In this document: positions 19,567 to 30,100 of the stretch, piece after piece | Layout: every line of letters starts with the position of its first letter | How positions within the stretch are numbered: position 1 is the stretch's first letter | Origin: Hyphomicrobiales bacterium | Lineage (GTDB): Bacteria > Pseudomonadota > Alphaproteobacteria > Rhizobiales > NORP267 | Assembly: GCA_030688605.1 (NCBI GenBank) | Contig: JAUYJB010000069.1 | Coordinates: 1-54,917 of the forward strand | Direction of reading: 5' to 3' | DNA length: 54,917 nucleotides | Translations under genes and position numbers: made by a program | The notes under the pieces: generated by a model | What the model was told of the DNA's origin: nothing | Seen by the model: only the letters and a program-made list of their open reading frames with translations | The model's database searches: none

Positions 19567-20735
19567 CAGGCCGTCTCCTTCACAGCGGCAACCACCTTCT
19601 CGGCGGCGTCGGCGAGATCGTCGGCGGGGATGATGGCAAGCCCCGATTGGTTCAGAATCTCCTTGCCCTTGTCGACATTGGTGCCCTCGAGCCGCACGAC
19701 CAGGGGCACCTTGAGATCGAGTTCTTTTGCCGCCGCCACCACCCCGTCGGCGATGATGTCGCAGCGCATGATGCCGCCGAAGATGTTGACCAGGATCCCC
19801 TGCACGTTTTCGTCGGAGAGGATGATCTTGAAGGCGTTCATCACCTGCTCCTTGGTCGCGCCGCCGCCGACGTCGAGGAAATTGGCGGGCTCTCCGCCGT
19901 AAAGCTTGATGATGTCCATGGTCGCCATGGCAAGCCCCGCGCCATTGACCATGCAGCCGATGGTACCGTCGAGTTTGATGTAGTTGAGGTCATGCTTGGA
20001 GGCCTCGACCTCGGCCGGGTCCTCTTCGTCGAGATCGCGCAATTCGACGATCTCGGGGTGGCGGTAAAGCGCGTTGTCGTCGAAATTCATCTTGGCATCG
20101 AGGCAGACCAGATCGCCATCCTCGGTCACGACGAGCGGATTGATCTCGATGAGGCTTGCGTCCTTGTCGATAAAACCGCGGTAGAGGCTTTGAACCAGCT
20201 TGACGCACTGCTTGACCTGGTCGCCTTCAAGCTTCAACGCGTAGGCGATACGGCGGCCGTGAAACGGCTGCAGTCCCGAGGCCGGATCGATGGTGAGGGT
20301 GACGATTTTTTCCGGCGTTTCCGCTGCCACCTGCTCGATGGTCATGCCGCCCTCCGTCGATGCGATGAAGGCGATGCGCGAACTTCCCCGGTCGACCAGG
20401 CAGGAGAGATAAAGCTCGCGTGCGATCCGTGAGCCCTCCTCGATGTAGAGACGCTTGACGATCCGGCCCTGAGGCCCGGTCTGGTGGGTGACGAGCGTCC
20501 TGCCGAGCATGCGCTCGGCCTCGCGGCGCACCTCGCCAATGGATTTCACCAGCTTGACGCCGCCGCCCTTGCCGCGGCCGCCGGCGTGAATCTGGGCCTT
20601 GACCACCCAGACCGGCCCGCTGAGTTTTTTCGCCGCCGCTTCCGCCTCATCGGCGGTGAACGCCGGATTGCCGCGCGGCATCGGCACGCCGAACGCTTTG
20701 AGAACCTGCTTTGCCTGATATTCGTGAATATTCAT
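19566..20735 (-). CDS. sucC: Succinyl-CoA synthetase, beta subunit
   Basis: This 389-residue ATP-grasp subunit begins [18 protein letters not shown], the usual SucC N-terminus, which fixes the start at ATG 20735 rather than at upstream in-frame codons. It contains [19 protein letters not shown] for nucleotide binding, LIEINPLVV for metal binding, and [15 protein letters not shown] with [10 protein letters not shown] toward the C-terminus. It is second in the TCA operon, 151 bp after mdh. Confidence 0.97.
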   Translation of the reverse strand: MNIHEYQAKQVLKAFGVPMPRGNPAFTADEAEAAAKKLSGPVWVVKAQIHAGGRGKGGGVKLVKSIGEVRREAERMLGRTLVTHQTGPQGRIVKRLYIEEGSRIARELYLSCLVDRGSSRIAFIASTEGGMTIEQVAAETPEKIVTLTIDPASGLQPFHGRRIAYALKLEGDQVKQCVKLVQSLYRGFIDKDASLIEINPLVVTEDGDLVCLDAKMNFDDNALYRHPEIVELRDLDEEDPAEVEASKHDLNYIKLDGTIGCMVNGAGLAMATMDIIKLYGGEPANFLDVGGGATKEQVMNAFKIILSDENVQGILVNIFGGIMRCDIIADGVVAAAKELDLKVPLVVRLEGTNVDKGKEILNQSGLAIIPADDLADAAEKVVAAVKETA

Positions 20736-20778
20736 GGATTTCCTAGCGTTCGCCTGGGTCGGCGTCAGACGGCCGGGG

Positions 20779-20792
20779 CGTGGCGCGCCACG
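20779..20792. promoter_or_regulatory. Perfect palindrome between mdh and sucC
   Basis: CGTGGCGCGCCACG is a perfect 14 bp palindrome in the 151 bp mdh-sucC gap (20736-20886). It could be a short attenuating hairpin or a regulator site controlling sucC. High GC makes chance palindromes more likely, so support is weak. Nothing else is recognised in this gap. Confidence 0.25.
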
Positions 20793-20886
20793 TGCCCAGG
20801 CCATCACATCATCGCTGACCGCAATGCCATGGCCTATCCGCGGGACCGCAGGCCATCGCGGCCGGGATTTGGCGCGATCCCCGCTC

Positions 20887-21903
<1,017 letters not shown>

Positions 21904-22045
21904 CTAGCTCGAATGGAGCCGGCGTTCAAGCCGACGCGATGACGCGGAATGTCTCAGGGGCCGGGCGGCGTCGCGGCCTGTATGTTGACCGGTCTGCGGC
22001 GCGGCTTTAGCTTACCCCGCAGATCATGAGCGCGGGGAGCAAGAG

Positions 22046-22930
22046 ATGCGTTGGCGAGGACGACGGCAGAGCGCCAATGTCGAGGACCGCCGCGGCCAAA
22101 GCGGGTTCAGCCGGGCAGGCTTCGGTCGCGGCGGCCGCATTGCGGTCGGCGGGACCGGCGGCGGCATCGGCGGGCTGATCGTGATCGTCGTCCTGATGCT
22201 GGTGTTCGGCATCAACCCGATGCAGCTTCTGGAAGACACAACCACGTCCACCGAACAAAGTGGCCCGTCCGGCCAGAGCGCTTCAGGGGCAGACGAGCTG
22301 CGCGACTTCGTCGCCGTCGTGCTGGCGGAAACGGAGGACGTCTGGCAGCGGATCTTCTCGGCCAACGGCGGCGACTACAGGGAGCCGACGCTGGTCCTGT
22401 TCAGCGGACAGGTGCAGTCCGCCTGCGGCTTCGCAGGCGCCGCCGCCGGGCCGTTCTACTGTCCGAACGACGAGAAGCTCTACATCGACCTTGCTTTCTA
22501 TGAGGAGCTGCGGCGGCGTTTCAATGCGCCCGGCGACTTCGCCCAGGCCTATGTCATAGCCCATGAGGTGGGCCATCACGTACAGAACCTGCTCGGCACG
22601 CTGCCGGAGTTCCAGCGCCGCCGCCAGGCGATGACCGAAAGGCAAGGCAACGAACTCTCCGTCCGGCTCGAGCTTCAAGCCGACTGCCTGGCCGGCGTGT
22701 GGGCAAGCCACACCGATCGGAAGGGCCTGCTGGAAGAAGGCGACGTCGAGGAGGCCCTGAATGCCGCCGCCCAGATCGGCGACGACATGATCCAGCGGCG
22801 CACCCAAGGCACCGTGGTGCCGGAGGCGTTCAACCACGGCAGCTCCGAGCAGAGGCACAACTGGTTCGAACGCGGTCTGGAATCGGGAAGCCCGGAGGAC
22901 TGCGACACCTTCAACGCACCGCGGGTGTGA
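22046..22930 (+). CDS. ypfJ: Neutral zinc metallopeptidase, YpfJ family
   Basis: This 294-residue protein has a basic Arg/Gly-rich N-terminus, one membrane segment (about residues 41-57) and a periplasmic domain. Zinc-peptidase motif HEVGHH starts at His173, and family blocks include GGDYREPTLVLFSG, ACGFAGAAAGPFYCP, VRLELQADCLAGVWA and C-terminal SPEDCDTFN. These match the putative neutral zinc metallopeptidase family represented by E. coli YpfJ, whose substrate is not established. ATG 22046 follows GGGGAGCAAGAG. It is transcribed divergently from mdh. Confidence 0.92.
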   Translation: MRWRGRRQSANVEDRRGQSGFSRAGFGRGGRIAVGGTGGGIGGLIVIVVLMLVFGINPMQLLEDTTTSTEQSGPSGQSASGADELRDFVAVVLAETEDVWQRIFSANGGDYREPTLVLFSGQVQSACGFAGAAAGPFYCPNDEKLYIDLAFYEELRRRFNAPGDFAQAYVIAHEVGHHVQNLLGTLPEFQRRRQAMTERQGNELSVRLELQADCLAGVWASHTDRKGLLEEGDVEEALNAAAQIGDDMIQRRTQGTVVPEAFNHGSSEQRHNWFERGLESGSPEDCDTFNAPRV

Positions 22931-23015
22931 GATGGCGCCGGTGCGGCACATGACCGTCGTGGCGGCGGCGCGGCGACAAGGTCCAATCCCACCCGGCAAA
23001 GCAATGTTGCGAGAC

Positions 23016-23342
23016 TCAGTACTCCGGGTCCTCGGCCATCGCGACCTTGACGGCCTCCCAGGTGTCGCCGGCGGCGATGATGCAGGCAACCCCTTGAACC
23101 GTTGTCATGACGATGGTCCAGGTCCCCTTCTCGGAGACATAGACCTCCATCACGTTGCGGCTGGCGACGAGGCCGAGGGCGCGGGGCGTCTCGTCGAATC
23201 TTTCGGTGAGATAGGACACCAGCATCTTGTGCTGCATGCACACGGCGGCATCCGCCGCGGCGGGCGCGAACAACACGCCGCCTGCGAGCGCAAGCGCGCC
23301 AGCCGTACTGCAAAATCCTCTGCTGCGAACGAGCCGGTCCAT
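23016..23342 (-). CDS. Small secreted protein of unknown function
   Basis: This 108-residue product has an Arg-containing N-terminus and hydrophobic signal sequence (cleavage near ADA-AV). The mature domain of about 75 residues has two cysteines (AVCMQHKM and GVACIIAAGD) that could form a disulphide. The remaining pattern, LVSYLTERFDETPRALGLV then MEVYVSEKGTWTIVMT, suggests a helix followed by a beta hairpin. ATG 23342 is supported by AAAGGAG eight bases upstream. It lies downstream of the AprI-like lipoprotein on the same strand, with a strong hairpin between. No function is assigned. Confidence 0.7.
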   Translation of the reverse strand: MDRLVRSRGFCSTAGALALAGGVLFAPAAADAAVCMQHKMLVSYLTERFDETPRALGLVASRNVMEVYVSEKGTWTIVMTTVQGVACIIAAGDTWEAVKVAMAEDPEY

Positions 23343-23426
23343 CGGGCACTCCTTTCGGGCGCTCAACGCCGCATGCGCGGTCTCCGACGGACGGCTTCGT
23401 TACGGCGCCACGGCGCCCCCTGCTGA

Positions 23427-23449
23427 CATTGGCCGGGTTCCGGCCAATG
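23427..23449. terminator. Perfect 10 bp stem, 3 nt loop hairpin
   Basis: CATTGGCCGG (23427-23436), loop GTT, and CCGGCCAATG (23440-23449) form a very stable hairpin. It lies 53 bp beyond the stop of the minus-strand AprI-like gene and before the small secreted gene. It lacks a T-run on either strand. It may still end or attenuate transcription from the lipoprotein gene, or protect its 3' end. Confidence 0.45.
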
Positions 23450-23501
23450 CCCGAATTGTCGCAGGTTGTCGGTTAACAATTCCTAACCGCCAGGAAGGAA
23501 C

Positions 23502-24527
23502 CTAACCGCCGCGAGCGAGGATGACCGGTATTCCGGTACCCAGCGTGAAGCCGAACCACTGTTCGCCGCTCGGCCTGAGCCGGGCAACGACCGTCTTGCC
23601 CGAATCGTTGAGCAGGAGGTCACTGCCGAACAGGCCCCAGGAGGAAACCCTCGCGGCGAGGCCCGAGCAGCCTTGCGCGGCGGCGACCTGGCTGCCGGCT
23701 TCACGCGAGGAGAAGGTCAGTGCGCACGTGCGCAGGCCGTCCTCCTCATTCAGCACCCAACCGCCGGTGATATTCGCTTCGGTAACGCTCGACTCGACGA
23801 CCGGCGCCGGCGCCGACGAACCGAAAAGCGAGTCGATACGCCGCTCCAGCGCCCCGGTGATGCTGCCGCCCTCGGGACCGGGCACGACCTTGCGGCCGTC
23901 ATCGGTTTCGTTGCTGCGCGCTGCTTCTGCCAGACTGCCTTGGCCGGCTGCGGCCGGCGGCGTGGCTTGCGGGGCCGGCGGGCGCTCTTCGGCCCGTGCT
24001 TGAACCTGCGGCCGCGGGGCTGGCGGCGGCGCGTCTGAAGTCTGTTCCGGCTCAGCCCTTTGCTCCGCCAGCAATACCGGTCCGCCTGGCGTCGGTTGGC
24101 CCGCCGCCGTTTGCGGCGGCTCCGGCCGTGCCTGCGGTACCACGGTCGCTGGCGCCGCTGGCGTCGGCTGCGGTTCGGCCTCTTGCCCAGCCAGCAGCTG
24201 CGGCCCGCCGGTCGTCGGCTGGCCCTCCGCCGTTTCCGGCCGTGCCGGCGGCGCCGGCGGCTCCTGCGACGCTGCGCCCGGTGGCGCCGTCGGCGTCGGA
24301 CGGCTCGTAGCGCCGCCCGGCGGCAGCGGCGTTTCGGCTCCCGGCGCGCGGGCCACCTCACGCTCGACCCGCGGCGGTCCGGTGACGTCGTCGAATACCT
24401 GCTCGATCGAATCGACGGAGCCGCAGGCGGCAAGCCCGGTCATTAACGCGAGCATCATCGGGCCGGCGCAAACCGGCCTAACAAATCCGCATCTCACCTG
24501 AAGGCCTCCTCTTCTACACGCAGTCAT
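23502..24527 (-). CDS. AprI/Inh-type protease-inhibitor domain lipoprotein with Pro/Ala-rich linker
   Basis: This 341-residue predicted lipoprotein has lipobox LAAC with Cys35 after a hydrophobic stretch. Residues about 60-200 are a low-complexity Pro/Ala/Glu linker. It holds two imperfect units of the type GQPTxGGPxLLA (residues 102-113 and 143-154, period 41). The C-terminal 95 residues (about 246-341) match the AprI/Inh metalloprotease-inhibitor beta-barrel: NITGGWVLNEEDGLRTCAL, QGCSGLA, WGLFGSDLLLND, GEQWFGFTLG. Two cysteines there can form the conserved disulphide. ATG 24527 has GGAAGG upstream. Known inhibitors are small and encoded beside a serralysin; none is visible here, so an inhibitor role is inferred from the domain only. 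Confidence 0.8.
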   Translation of the reverse strand: MTACRRGGLQVRCGFVRPVCAGPMMLALMTGLAACGSVDSIEQVFDDVTGPPRVEREVARAPGAETPLPPGGATSRPTPTAPPGAASQEPPAPPARPETAEGQPTTGGPQLLAGQEAEPQPTPAAPATVVPQARPEPPQTAAGQPTPGGPVLLAEQRAEPEQTSDAPPPAPRPQVQARAEERPPAPQATPPAAAGQGSLAEAARSNETDDGRKVVPGPEGGSITGALERRIDSLFGSSAPAPVVESSVTEANITGGWVLNEEDGLRTCALTFSSREAGSQVAAAQGCSGLAARVSSWGLFGSDLLLNDSGKTVVARLRPSGEQWFGFTLGTGIPVILARGG

Positions 24528-24644
24528 GTACAGACCTTCCACCCAGGCTTGCAATAAAAGCCCATTCTGCCCCTCGGCTTCAAGCCCGTTGCCCTCATTT
24601 AGCGCATTATCCGGTCAATTGCACCAAGCTGAACAAAAAAGCTT

Positions 24645-26144
24645 CTATTTCATCGTCGGGATGATGAACTCCGCCCCGTCCTTGATTCCCGACGGCCAGC
24701 GCGACGTTACAGTCTTCGTCTTGGTGTAGAAGCGGATCGAATCCGGCCCGTGCTGGTTCAGATCGCCGAAGCCGGAGCGCTTCCAGCCGCCGAAGCCATG
24801 ATAGGCAAGCGGCACCGGAATCGGCACATTCACCCCGACCATCCCGACATCGACACGGCTGGCGAAGTCGCGCGCCGCATCGCCGTCGCGGGTGAAGATG
24901 GCAACGCCGTTGCCGAATTCGTTCGTGCTCGGCAGCCGCAGCGCATCCTCATAGTTTTTCGCCCGCACCACAGACAGCACGGGCCCGAATATCTCTTCCT
25001 TGTAGATGCGCATCTTCGGCTCGACGCGGTCAAACAGGCAGCCGCCCATGAAAAAGCCGCCTTCATAGCCCTGCAAGGTAAACTCGCGCCCGTCGACGAC
25101 GAGATCGGCGCCCTCTTCGATGCCGATTTCGACAAAGGCGCGCACCCGCTCCAAGTGCTGGCGCGTGACCAGCGGCCCGAAATCGCTCTCCGGGTCACTC
25201 GACGGCCCGACCTTCAAGGATTCGATACGCGGCGCCAGCCGCTCGATCAGCGCGTCGGCCGTCGTTTCGCCGACCGGCACCGCCACCGAAACCGCCATGC
25301 AGCGTTCACCGGCCGAGCCGTACCCAGCGCCGATCAGGGCGTCGACGGCGCGGTCCATGTCGGCGTCAGGCATGACGACCATGTGGTTCTTGGCGCCGCC
25401 GAAGCACTGCACCCGTTTGCCGTTTGCCGCCGCCGTCACATAGATATATTCGGCGATCGGCGAAGAACCGACAAAGCCGATGGCGCGCACCCGCGGCTCG
25501 GTCAGGATCGCGTCGACCGCCTCCTTGTCGCCGTTGACGACGTTGAATATTCCCGCCGGCAACCCCGCCTCGATCATCAGCTCGGCAAGCCGCATCGGCA
25601 CAGACGGCGTGCGTTCGGACGGTTTGAGAATGAAGGCGTTGCCGCAGGCGATGGCCGGCGCGCATTTCCACAAAGGGATCATCGCCGGGAAGTTGAACGG
25701 CGTGATGCCGGCGACGACACCGAGCGGCTGGCGCATCGAGTACATGTCGATCCCGGTACCGGCACCCTCGGTGAATTCGCCCTTGATCAGATGCGGGATG
25801 CCGCAGGCGAACTCGACCACCTCGAGGCCACGCTGGATGTCGCCCTTGGCGTCGGGTATCGTCTTACCATGTTCGCTGGAGAGAAGCCTGGCGAGCGGCT
25901 CCATCTCCTGCTCGATGAGGCGCGCGAAATTGAACATCACGCGGGCGCGCAGCTGCGGGTTTTTCGCCGCCCACGCCGGCTGCGCGGCGGCCGCGTCGTC
26001 GACCGCGGCCCGCACCTCGGCGGCCGAGCCGAGCGCCACCTGCGCCTGCACCTCGCCGCTGGTCGGGTCGAAGACGTCTCCGAACCGTCCGGTCTTGACG
26101 GCGACGGGCCTTCCGCCGATGAAATGTCCGATTTTCCTCACCAT
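24645..26144 (-). CDS. mmsA: CoA-acylating methylmalonate-semialdehyde dehydrogenase
   Basis: This 499-residue aldehyde dehydrogenase fits the MmsA/IolA clade: IGHFIGGRPV at the N-terminus, GVVAGITPFNFPAMIPLWK, GFVGSSPIAEYIY, GAKNHMVVMPDAD, and catalytic Cys282 in GERCMAVS. It converts methylmalonate or malonate semialdehyde with CoA and NAD+ to propionyl- or acetyl-CoA in valine, thymine and inositol breakdown. No other mms or iol genes adjoin it. The 262 bp upstream to olsB holds nothing recognisable beyond a presumed promoter; the ribosome site (CAAGGCG) is modest. Confidence 0.94.
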   Translation of the reverse strand: MVRKIGHFIGGRPVAVKTGRFGDVFDPTSGEVQAQVALGSAAEVRAAVDDAAAAQPAWAAKNPQLRARVMFNFARLIEQEMEPLARLLSSEHGKTIPDAKGDIQRGLEVVEFACGIPHLIKGEFTEGAGTGIDMYSMRQPLGVVAGITPFNFPAMIPLWKCAPAIACGNAFILKPSERTPSVPMRLAELMIEAGLPAGIFNVVNGDKEAVDAILTEPRVRAIGFVGSSPIAEYIYVTAAANGKRVQCFGGAKNHMVVMPDADMDRAVDALIGAGYGSAGERCMAVSVAVPVGETTADALIERLAPRIESLKVGPSSDPESDFGPLVTRQHLERVRAFVEIGIEEGADLVVDGREFTLQGYEGGFFMGGCLFDRVEPKMRIYKEEIFGPVLSVVRAKNYEDALRLPSTNEFGNGVAIFTRDGDAARDFASRVDVGMVGVNVPIPVPLAYHGFGGWKRSGFGDLNQHGPDSIRFYTKTKTVTSRWPSGIKDGAEFIIPTMK

Positions 26145-26406
26145 AATCTTGCGCCTTGCCCGAAACCCAAGGGCCCCGCCACCGCCGAAGCCGGTCCAAT
26201 GGCGGGCGCACTGTTCATTGTCCGGCTCCTTGTCTATCAGGCCAAGGCACTACGGCCAATCAACAATTGCCAAGGCAGTTTCCGGTCCAGACCGAGGCCG
26301 TCGGGCGGGCGCGGCCGCGTCGCCAGGCTCAAAAACCCCACCCCGCCTTGTCGACCGACCGCATCATTGCAGGGAGAACCGGTCCGTGCGCATTCGCGGC
26401 GCTGGT

Positions 26407-27360
26407 CTAGCTCAGCGCAAAGGCCCTGTCGTAATTGGCGAAATGGGTGGCGTAGCGTTTGTCGATCGCCGGTACTGGCAGAATGATGAGCACATCCGTC
26501 GTCCCGAATTGGTGGTCGATGACCGCGCCATCGCCGATATAGGCGCCAAGCCTGAGATAGCCCCTGATCAGCGGCGGCAGAGCACGCAGGGCCGCTTTCG
26601 GGTCGACTTCGTCCTTGGCCATCAGGTTCATGTCGATATGGCGCGAGGGCTGCGCGCGGGCCCGCCATTCCGCCGGCGCCCGAGCGAAATGGTGCAGGAA
26701 ACTTAACGGCAGGGCCAGTTCCGCTGGATCGGTTCCAGTCAGGCTCGCACACCCTATCATGACGTCGATACTGTGCCGCTTCGCATAGGACCAAATGGCC
26801 TGCCAGAGCAGCTCGACGGTGGGCCGGTTACGGTAGGGCTGCAAGACGCAGGAGCGGCCGAGCTCGAGAAACCGCAGGTCGCGATGCGCGGCGATAAGCG
26901 GCGCGATGTCGTATTCGCTCTGGGTGTAGAAGCCGCCGTGGCGGGCAGCGACATTCTGGCGCAACAGGCGGTAGGTGCCGACGACGCGCGGATTGCGCCG
27001 CCAGCGGGCAAGCTTGCGCGTCTGAATAACGGCATGGTCGAGCACCAGCAGATGGTCGCAGAATGCATCGAACGGATCAGCGTCGCGCCTGGCCAGGCGC
27101 GCCTTGGCGCTGGGGACTGCCGACATCTCTTCGTAAAAGACGTGATAGCGCAACTTCTGGGCGTAGCGCACCTCAAGTGGCGTGCGTGCCAAACGTGCCT
27201 CAAGCGAATTGACGCGAGCGAAGCTCGTTCCCGGTGGCGCCGGTCCACGGCGCCAGCGCATGGTCGGAGCCGGCCGCGTCCGGCGGAACATGCGCCGGCC
27301 GGGTGCGCCTATGCCCTTGGCCTTCGCTTTGCGCGCGAATGGACCCGTATCGAGCTTCAT
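26407..27360 (-). CDS. olsB: L-ornithine N-alpha-acyltransferase (ornithine lipid synthesis)
   Basis: This 317-residue GNAT-type acyltransferase uses 3-hydroxyacyl-ACP to acylate ornithine, the first step to ornithine lipids. Family blocks are LEVRYAQKLRYHVFYEEM, FDAFCDHLLVLD, VVGTYRLLRQ, YTQSEYDIAPL, FLELGRSCVLQPYRNRPTVELLWQ, and IRGYLRLGAYIGDGAVIDHQFGTTDVLI. The N-terminus is a basic, low-complexity extension of about 45 residues, so the start could lie downstream. GGAGG about 10 bases before ATG 27360 supports the long form. olsA is not in the window. Confidence 0.88.
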   Translation of the reverse strand: MKLDTGPFARKAKAKGIGAPGRRMFRRTRPAPTMRWRRGPAPPGTSFARVNSLEARLARTPLEVRYAQKLRYHVFYEEMSAVPSAKARLARRDADPFDAFCDHLLVLDHAVIQTRKLARWRRNPRVVGTYRLLRQNVAARHGGFYTQSEYDIAPLIAAHRDLRFLELGRSCVLQPYRNRPTVELLWQAIWSYAKRHSIDVMIGCASLTGTDPAELALPLSFLHHFARAPAEWRARAQPSRHIDMNLMAKDEVDPKAALRALPPLIRGYLRLGAYIGDGAVIDHQFGTTDVLIILPVPAIDKRYATHFANYDRAFALS

Positions 27361-27630
27361 CCGGCCCGTGCCTCCCCCTCAGCAGACCTGCTTCGTGGCG
27401 CGACGTCTCCTCGACTTGCCAACTCTGCCCCAACTTGCCGTGCATCGGCTTCGCGCGCCGGCCGGCCGTCAATCGCGGCCTTGAATCTGGCCCCAATCAA
27501 GCCAGATCCTCAGGTCCACCGGATCAGACAAATCTTTTGTGCCGGTATTATGACAGAGCCAGCGGCAGCCGCGCAATGGGCCGGAAAGAGCATTCCCCGG
27601 TTAAATGGTCTCAGTTTCCCCGGGCTTGCT

Positions 27631-29997
27631 CTACGCCAGGGCCGAGCCCGACGCGCGCGAACGCTGGGTCGACCATCGCGCCAAGACCGTATTCAAATCG
27701 GCGGCGGTAACCGGCTTCGGAAGGTAATCGTCCATGCCGGCTTCGAAGCACGCTTCACGGTCTTCTCTGAAGGCATTGGCGGTCAACGCCACGATCGGAA
27801 TCGCGCCCGGACCCTGCCCGGCATCGCCGTGCGCCAGTGCTCGAATGCGCCGGGTCGCGGCCATGCCGTCCATCTCCGGCATATGCACGTCCATCAGCAC
27901 CAGGTCAAAGGCGGCGGTGCCGTCCTCGGCGGAATGGGACAGTTCGCGAAGCGCGGCAAGGCCGTTCGGCACGCGGACGACCTCATGGCCCATACGCTCG
28001 ATGAGCGCAATGGCGAGGCGGGCATTAATTTCATTGTCTTCGGCGAGCAGGATCCGCAGCGGCCGCAGCAGTGCCGGCGCTTCCGCCGGCTCATCCATCC
28101 CCGGGGGACGCGCCGTGTCGGACAAGGTATCCTGGCCGAGAATCTGGGCAAACAGAGAGCGCCGGCGCACCGGTTTGATCAGATAGGCATCAAAGCCGAG
28201 CTCCTTCAGCGCTGCAAGGTCGTGGCGCTCGCTTGCGGACAATAGAACGATGCGGCGGAGAGCGCCGAGCACCGGCTCGCCGGCACCGGACGGATTCGCG
28301 ATTTTCCGCGCCAGCGTCTCGGCCAGCGTGCGGTCGCACATGAGCGTACGCTGCGCCCAATTCTGGCCGGTGCGGTCAAGCCAGCCTGAGACGGCCTCCA
28401 CATCGGTCAAGATTTCGACAGCGGCGCTTGCATTGGCTATGAGATCGCCGATCCTTGGCGCATCGATTGCCGACTGGGAAACAATCGCTATGGCATGGCC
28501 CGACAGGTCGGGGATTTCGGCGGCCGCGGTGCCGTTTGCGCTCGGTAGGTCGATCTCGAACGAAAAAGTGCTGCCTACGAGCGGCGTGCTGGAAACCGAA
28601 ATGTCGCCGCCCATCAGACCGACAAGCCGGCGCGAGATCGCAAGGCCGAGGCCAGTGCCGCCATGGCGGCGCGCCGGCGACCGGTCCACTTGCTCAAACT
28701 CGTTGAACGCGTTTTCGAGCTGGTGCGCGGGGATGCCGACGCCGGTATCCACGACCTCAAAGCGCAGCCTGACTTCGGCGCCGGGATCGCCGGCAGCGGC
28801 AAGCGCCACGTCAATGGCAACGCCGCCGGCGTCGGTGAACTTGACGCCGTTGCTGGCGAGATTTAGCAGCACCTGTCGGATACGCGCCTCGTCGCCGACG
28901 AGCCAGCGTGGCACGTCCGATGCAATCGAGCAGGCGATCTCGATGCGCTTGGCGTGGGCGCGCGGAGCGAGCAACTCGACGACGCCCTGAACCAGATCGA
29001 ACAGGTCGAAGGGAGTCGGTTCCAACGTCAGGCGGTCGGCTTCGATCTTGGAGAAGTCGAGAATGTCGTCGATCAGCGAAAGAAGCTGACCGGCCGAATC
29101 CTTGACGGCGTGCGCATACGAACGCTGCTCCGCAGTCAGGCTTGTGTCCAGCAGCAGCCCGGTCATGCCGAGGATGCCGTTCATCGGCGTGCGGATCTCA
29201 TGGCTCATCGCCGCCAGGAACCGCGATTTCGCCCGGCTCGCGGCTTCTGCCGCGTCACGTGCCACTGCCAACGCCGCCTCGGAGTTCTTACGCGCGGTGA
29301 TGTCGCGGCCGACGCTTTGCACCTCGATGATCGCGCCATCTTCGCCCCGCACGGCGAAATCCTCCCATGAGAACCAACGCTCTCCGGCGACGGTCTCGAT
29401 CTTCTGGTCGTAGGCAGCGGCGCGCGGCACCGGCTCCTCGCTCCAGGGAATCGAAGGGCCCTCGCCCATCTCAACGATCCGCGGGCGGAATCGCGAGCCG
29501 ATCAGATCCTCGCGCCCGACATTGAAAGCACGGCAGGCGGCGTCGTTGGCAAATGTCACCTGGCCGGCAGTATCGCGGCGCATTATGAGGTCGCCCTGAG
29601 CGTCAATCAGGTCGCGGTAGCGCGCCTCGCTTTCGCGCAAGCCCCAGGCGAGATCCTCGAGGCGCTCCTTCTCCGTCCGCAGCTTTGCGAGCTGATCGTC
29701 CTGGCCGTCTTTGGCCGCGCCGCCCTTGCGCCTTTTGGCCGCGAATACCACCGCGCTCAGGGCCCCGGCGGAAACGGCAAGCGCCAGGGACTGACGCGAA
29801 ACGGCAAGAACGGTCGCGACAACAAGCGCGATAAAGACGGCCGCGTACAGCCAGGACAGTTGCGGCGGACCGGCGTTTGGGCGTTTTTCGGGAGACGCGG
29901 GTCGCGGCGGTCCGAGGTCGCTTCTGCCGGATTCGGCGGCAGGGCCGGACGCGCCGATATAGTTGAACAGACAAATGGACTGGTGATCGATACGCAT
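27631..29997 (-). CDS. Membrane hybrid sensor histidine kinase with PAS, pseudo-receiver and receiver domains
   Basis: This protein of about 788 residues has two membrane segments (about 47-66 and 70-87), a coiled coil, and a PAS-PAC sensor (about 120-235). A HisKA domain follows with His266 in [11 protein letters not shown], then an HATPase domain ([35 protein letters not shown]). A degenerate receiver-like segment comes next (about 497-620, lacking the usual acidic pair but keeping LIKPV). The C-terminus is a complete receiver with LLAEDNE and phospho-Asp703 in [11 protein letters not shown]. No response-regulator or Hpt gene adjoins it, so the output is unknown. ATG 29997 is chosen; a TTG 12 bases upstream is also possible, and neither has a strong ribosome site. 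Confidence 0.9.
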   Translation of the reverse strand: MRIDHQSICLFNYIGASGPAAESGRSDLGPPRPASPEKRPNAGPPQLSWLYAAVFIALVVATVLAVSRQSLALAVSAGALSAVVFAAKRRKGGAAKDGQDDQLAKLRTEKERLEDLAWGLRESEARYRDLIDAQGDLIMRRDTAGQVTFANDAACRAFNVGREDLIGSRFRPRIVEMGEGPSIPWSEEPVPRAAAYDQKIETVAGERWFSWEDFAVRGEDGAIIEVQSVGRDITARKNSEAALAVARDAAEAASRAKSRFLAAMSHEIRTPMNGILGMTGLLLDTSLTAEQRSYAHAVKDSAGQLLSLIDDILDFSKIEADRLTLEPTPFDLFDLVQGVVELLAPRAHAKRIEIACSIASDVPRWLVGDEARIRQVLLNLASNGVKFTDAGGVAIDVALAAAGDPGAEVRLRFEVVDTGVGIPAHQLENAFNEFEQVDRSPARRHGGTGLGLAISRRLVGLMGGDISVSSTPLVGSTFSFEIDLPSANGTAAAEIPDLSGHAIAIVSQSAIDAPRIGDLIANASAAVEILTDVEAVSGWLDRTGQNWAQRTLMCDRTLAETLARKIANPSGAGEPVLGALRRIVLLSASERHDLAALKELGFDAYLIKPVRRRSLFAQILGQDTLSDTARPPGMDEPAEAPALLRPLRILLAEDNEINARLAIALIERMGHEVVRVPNGLAALRELSHSAEDGTAAFDLVLMDVHMPEMDGMAATRRIRALAHGDAGQGPGAIPIVALTANAFREDREACFEAGMDDYLPKPVTAADLNTVLARWSTQRSRASGSALA

Positions 29998-30100
29998 ACG
30001 CTTGATCAATTGAACTCGCCGCGGGCGGTCGAATCCGCGCGCGTAAAGCGAGCTTAGACCATATGTATGTTGCGAAAGTATTGACGTTTTGCGGCGGCAA

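Noticed and set aside
24750-26486. Plus-strand open frame of about 580 codons antisense to mmsA
   Set aside because: Composition is typical of antisense frames (His/Arg/Asp-rich), it has no family signatures, and mmsA is intact on the other strand.
27361-27630. Possible gene in the 270 bp gap between olsB and the hybrid kinase
   Set aside because: Open frames here are extensions of frames antisense to olsB with no ribosome site or motif; I see nothing definite in the gap.
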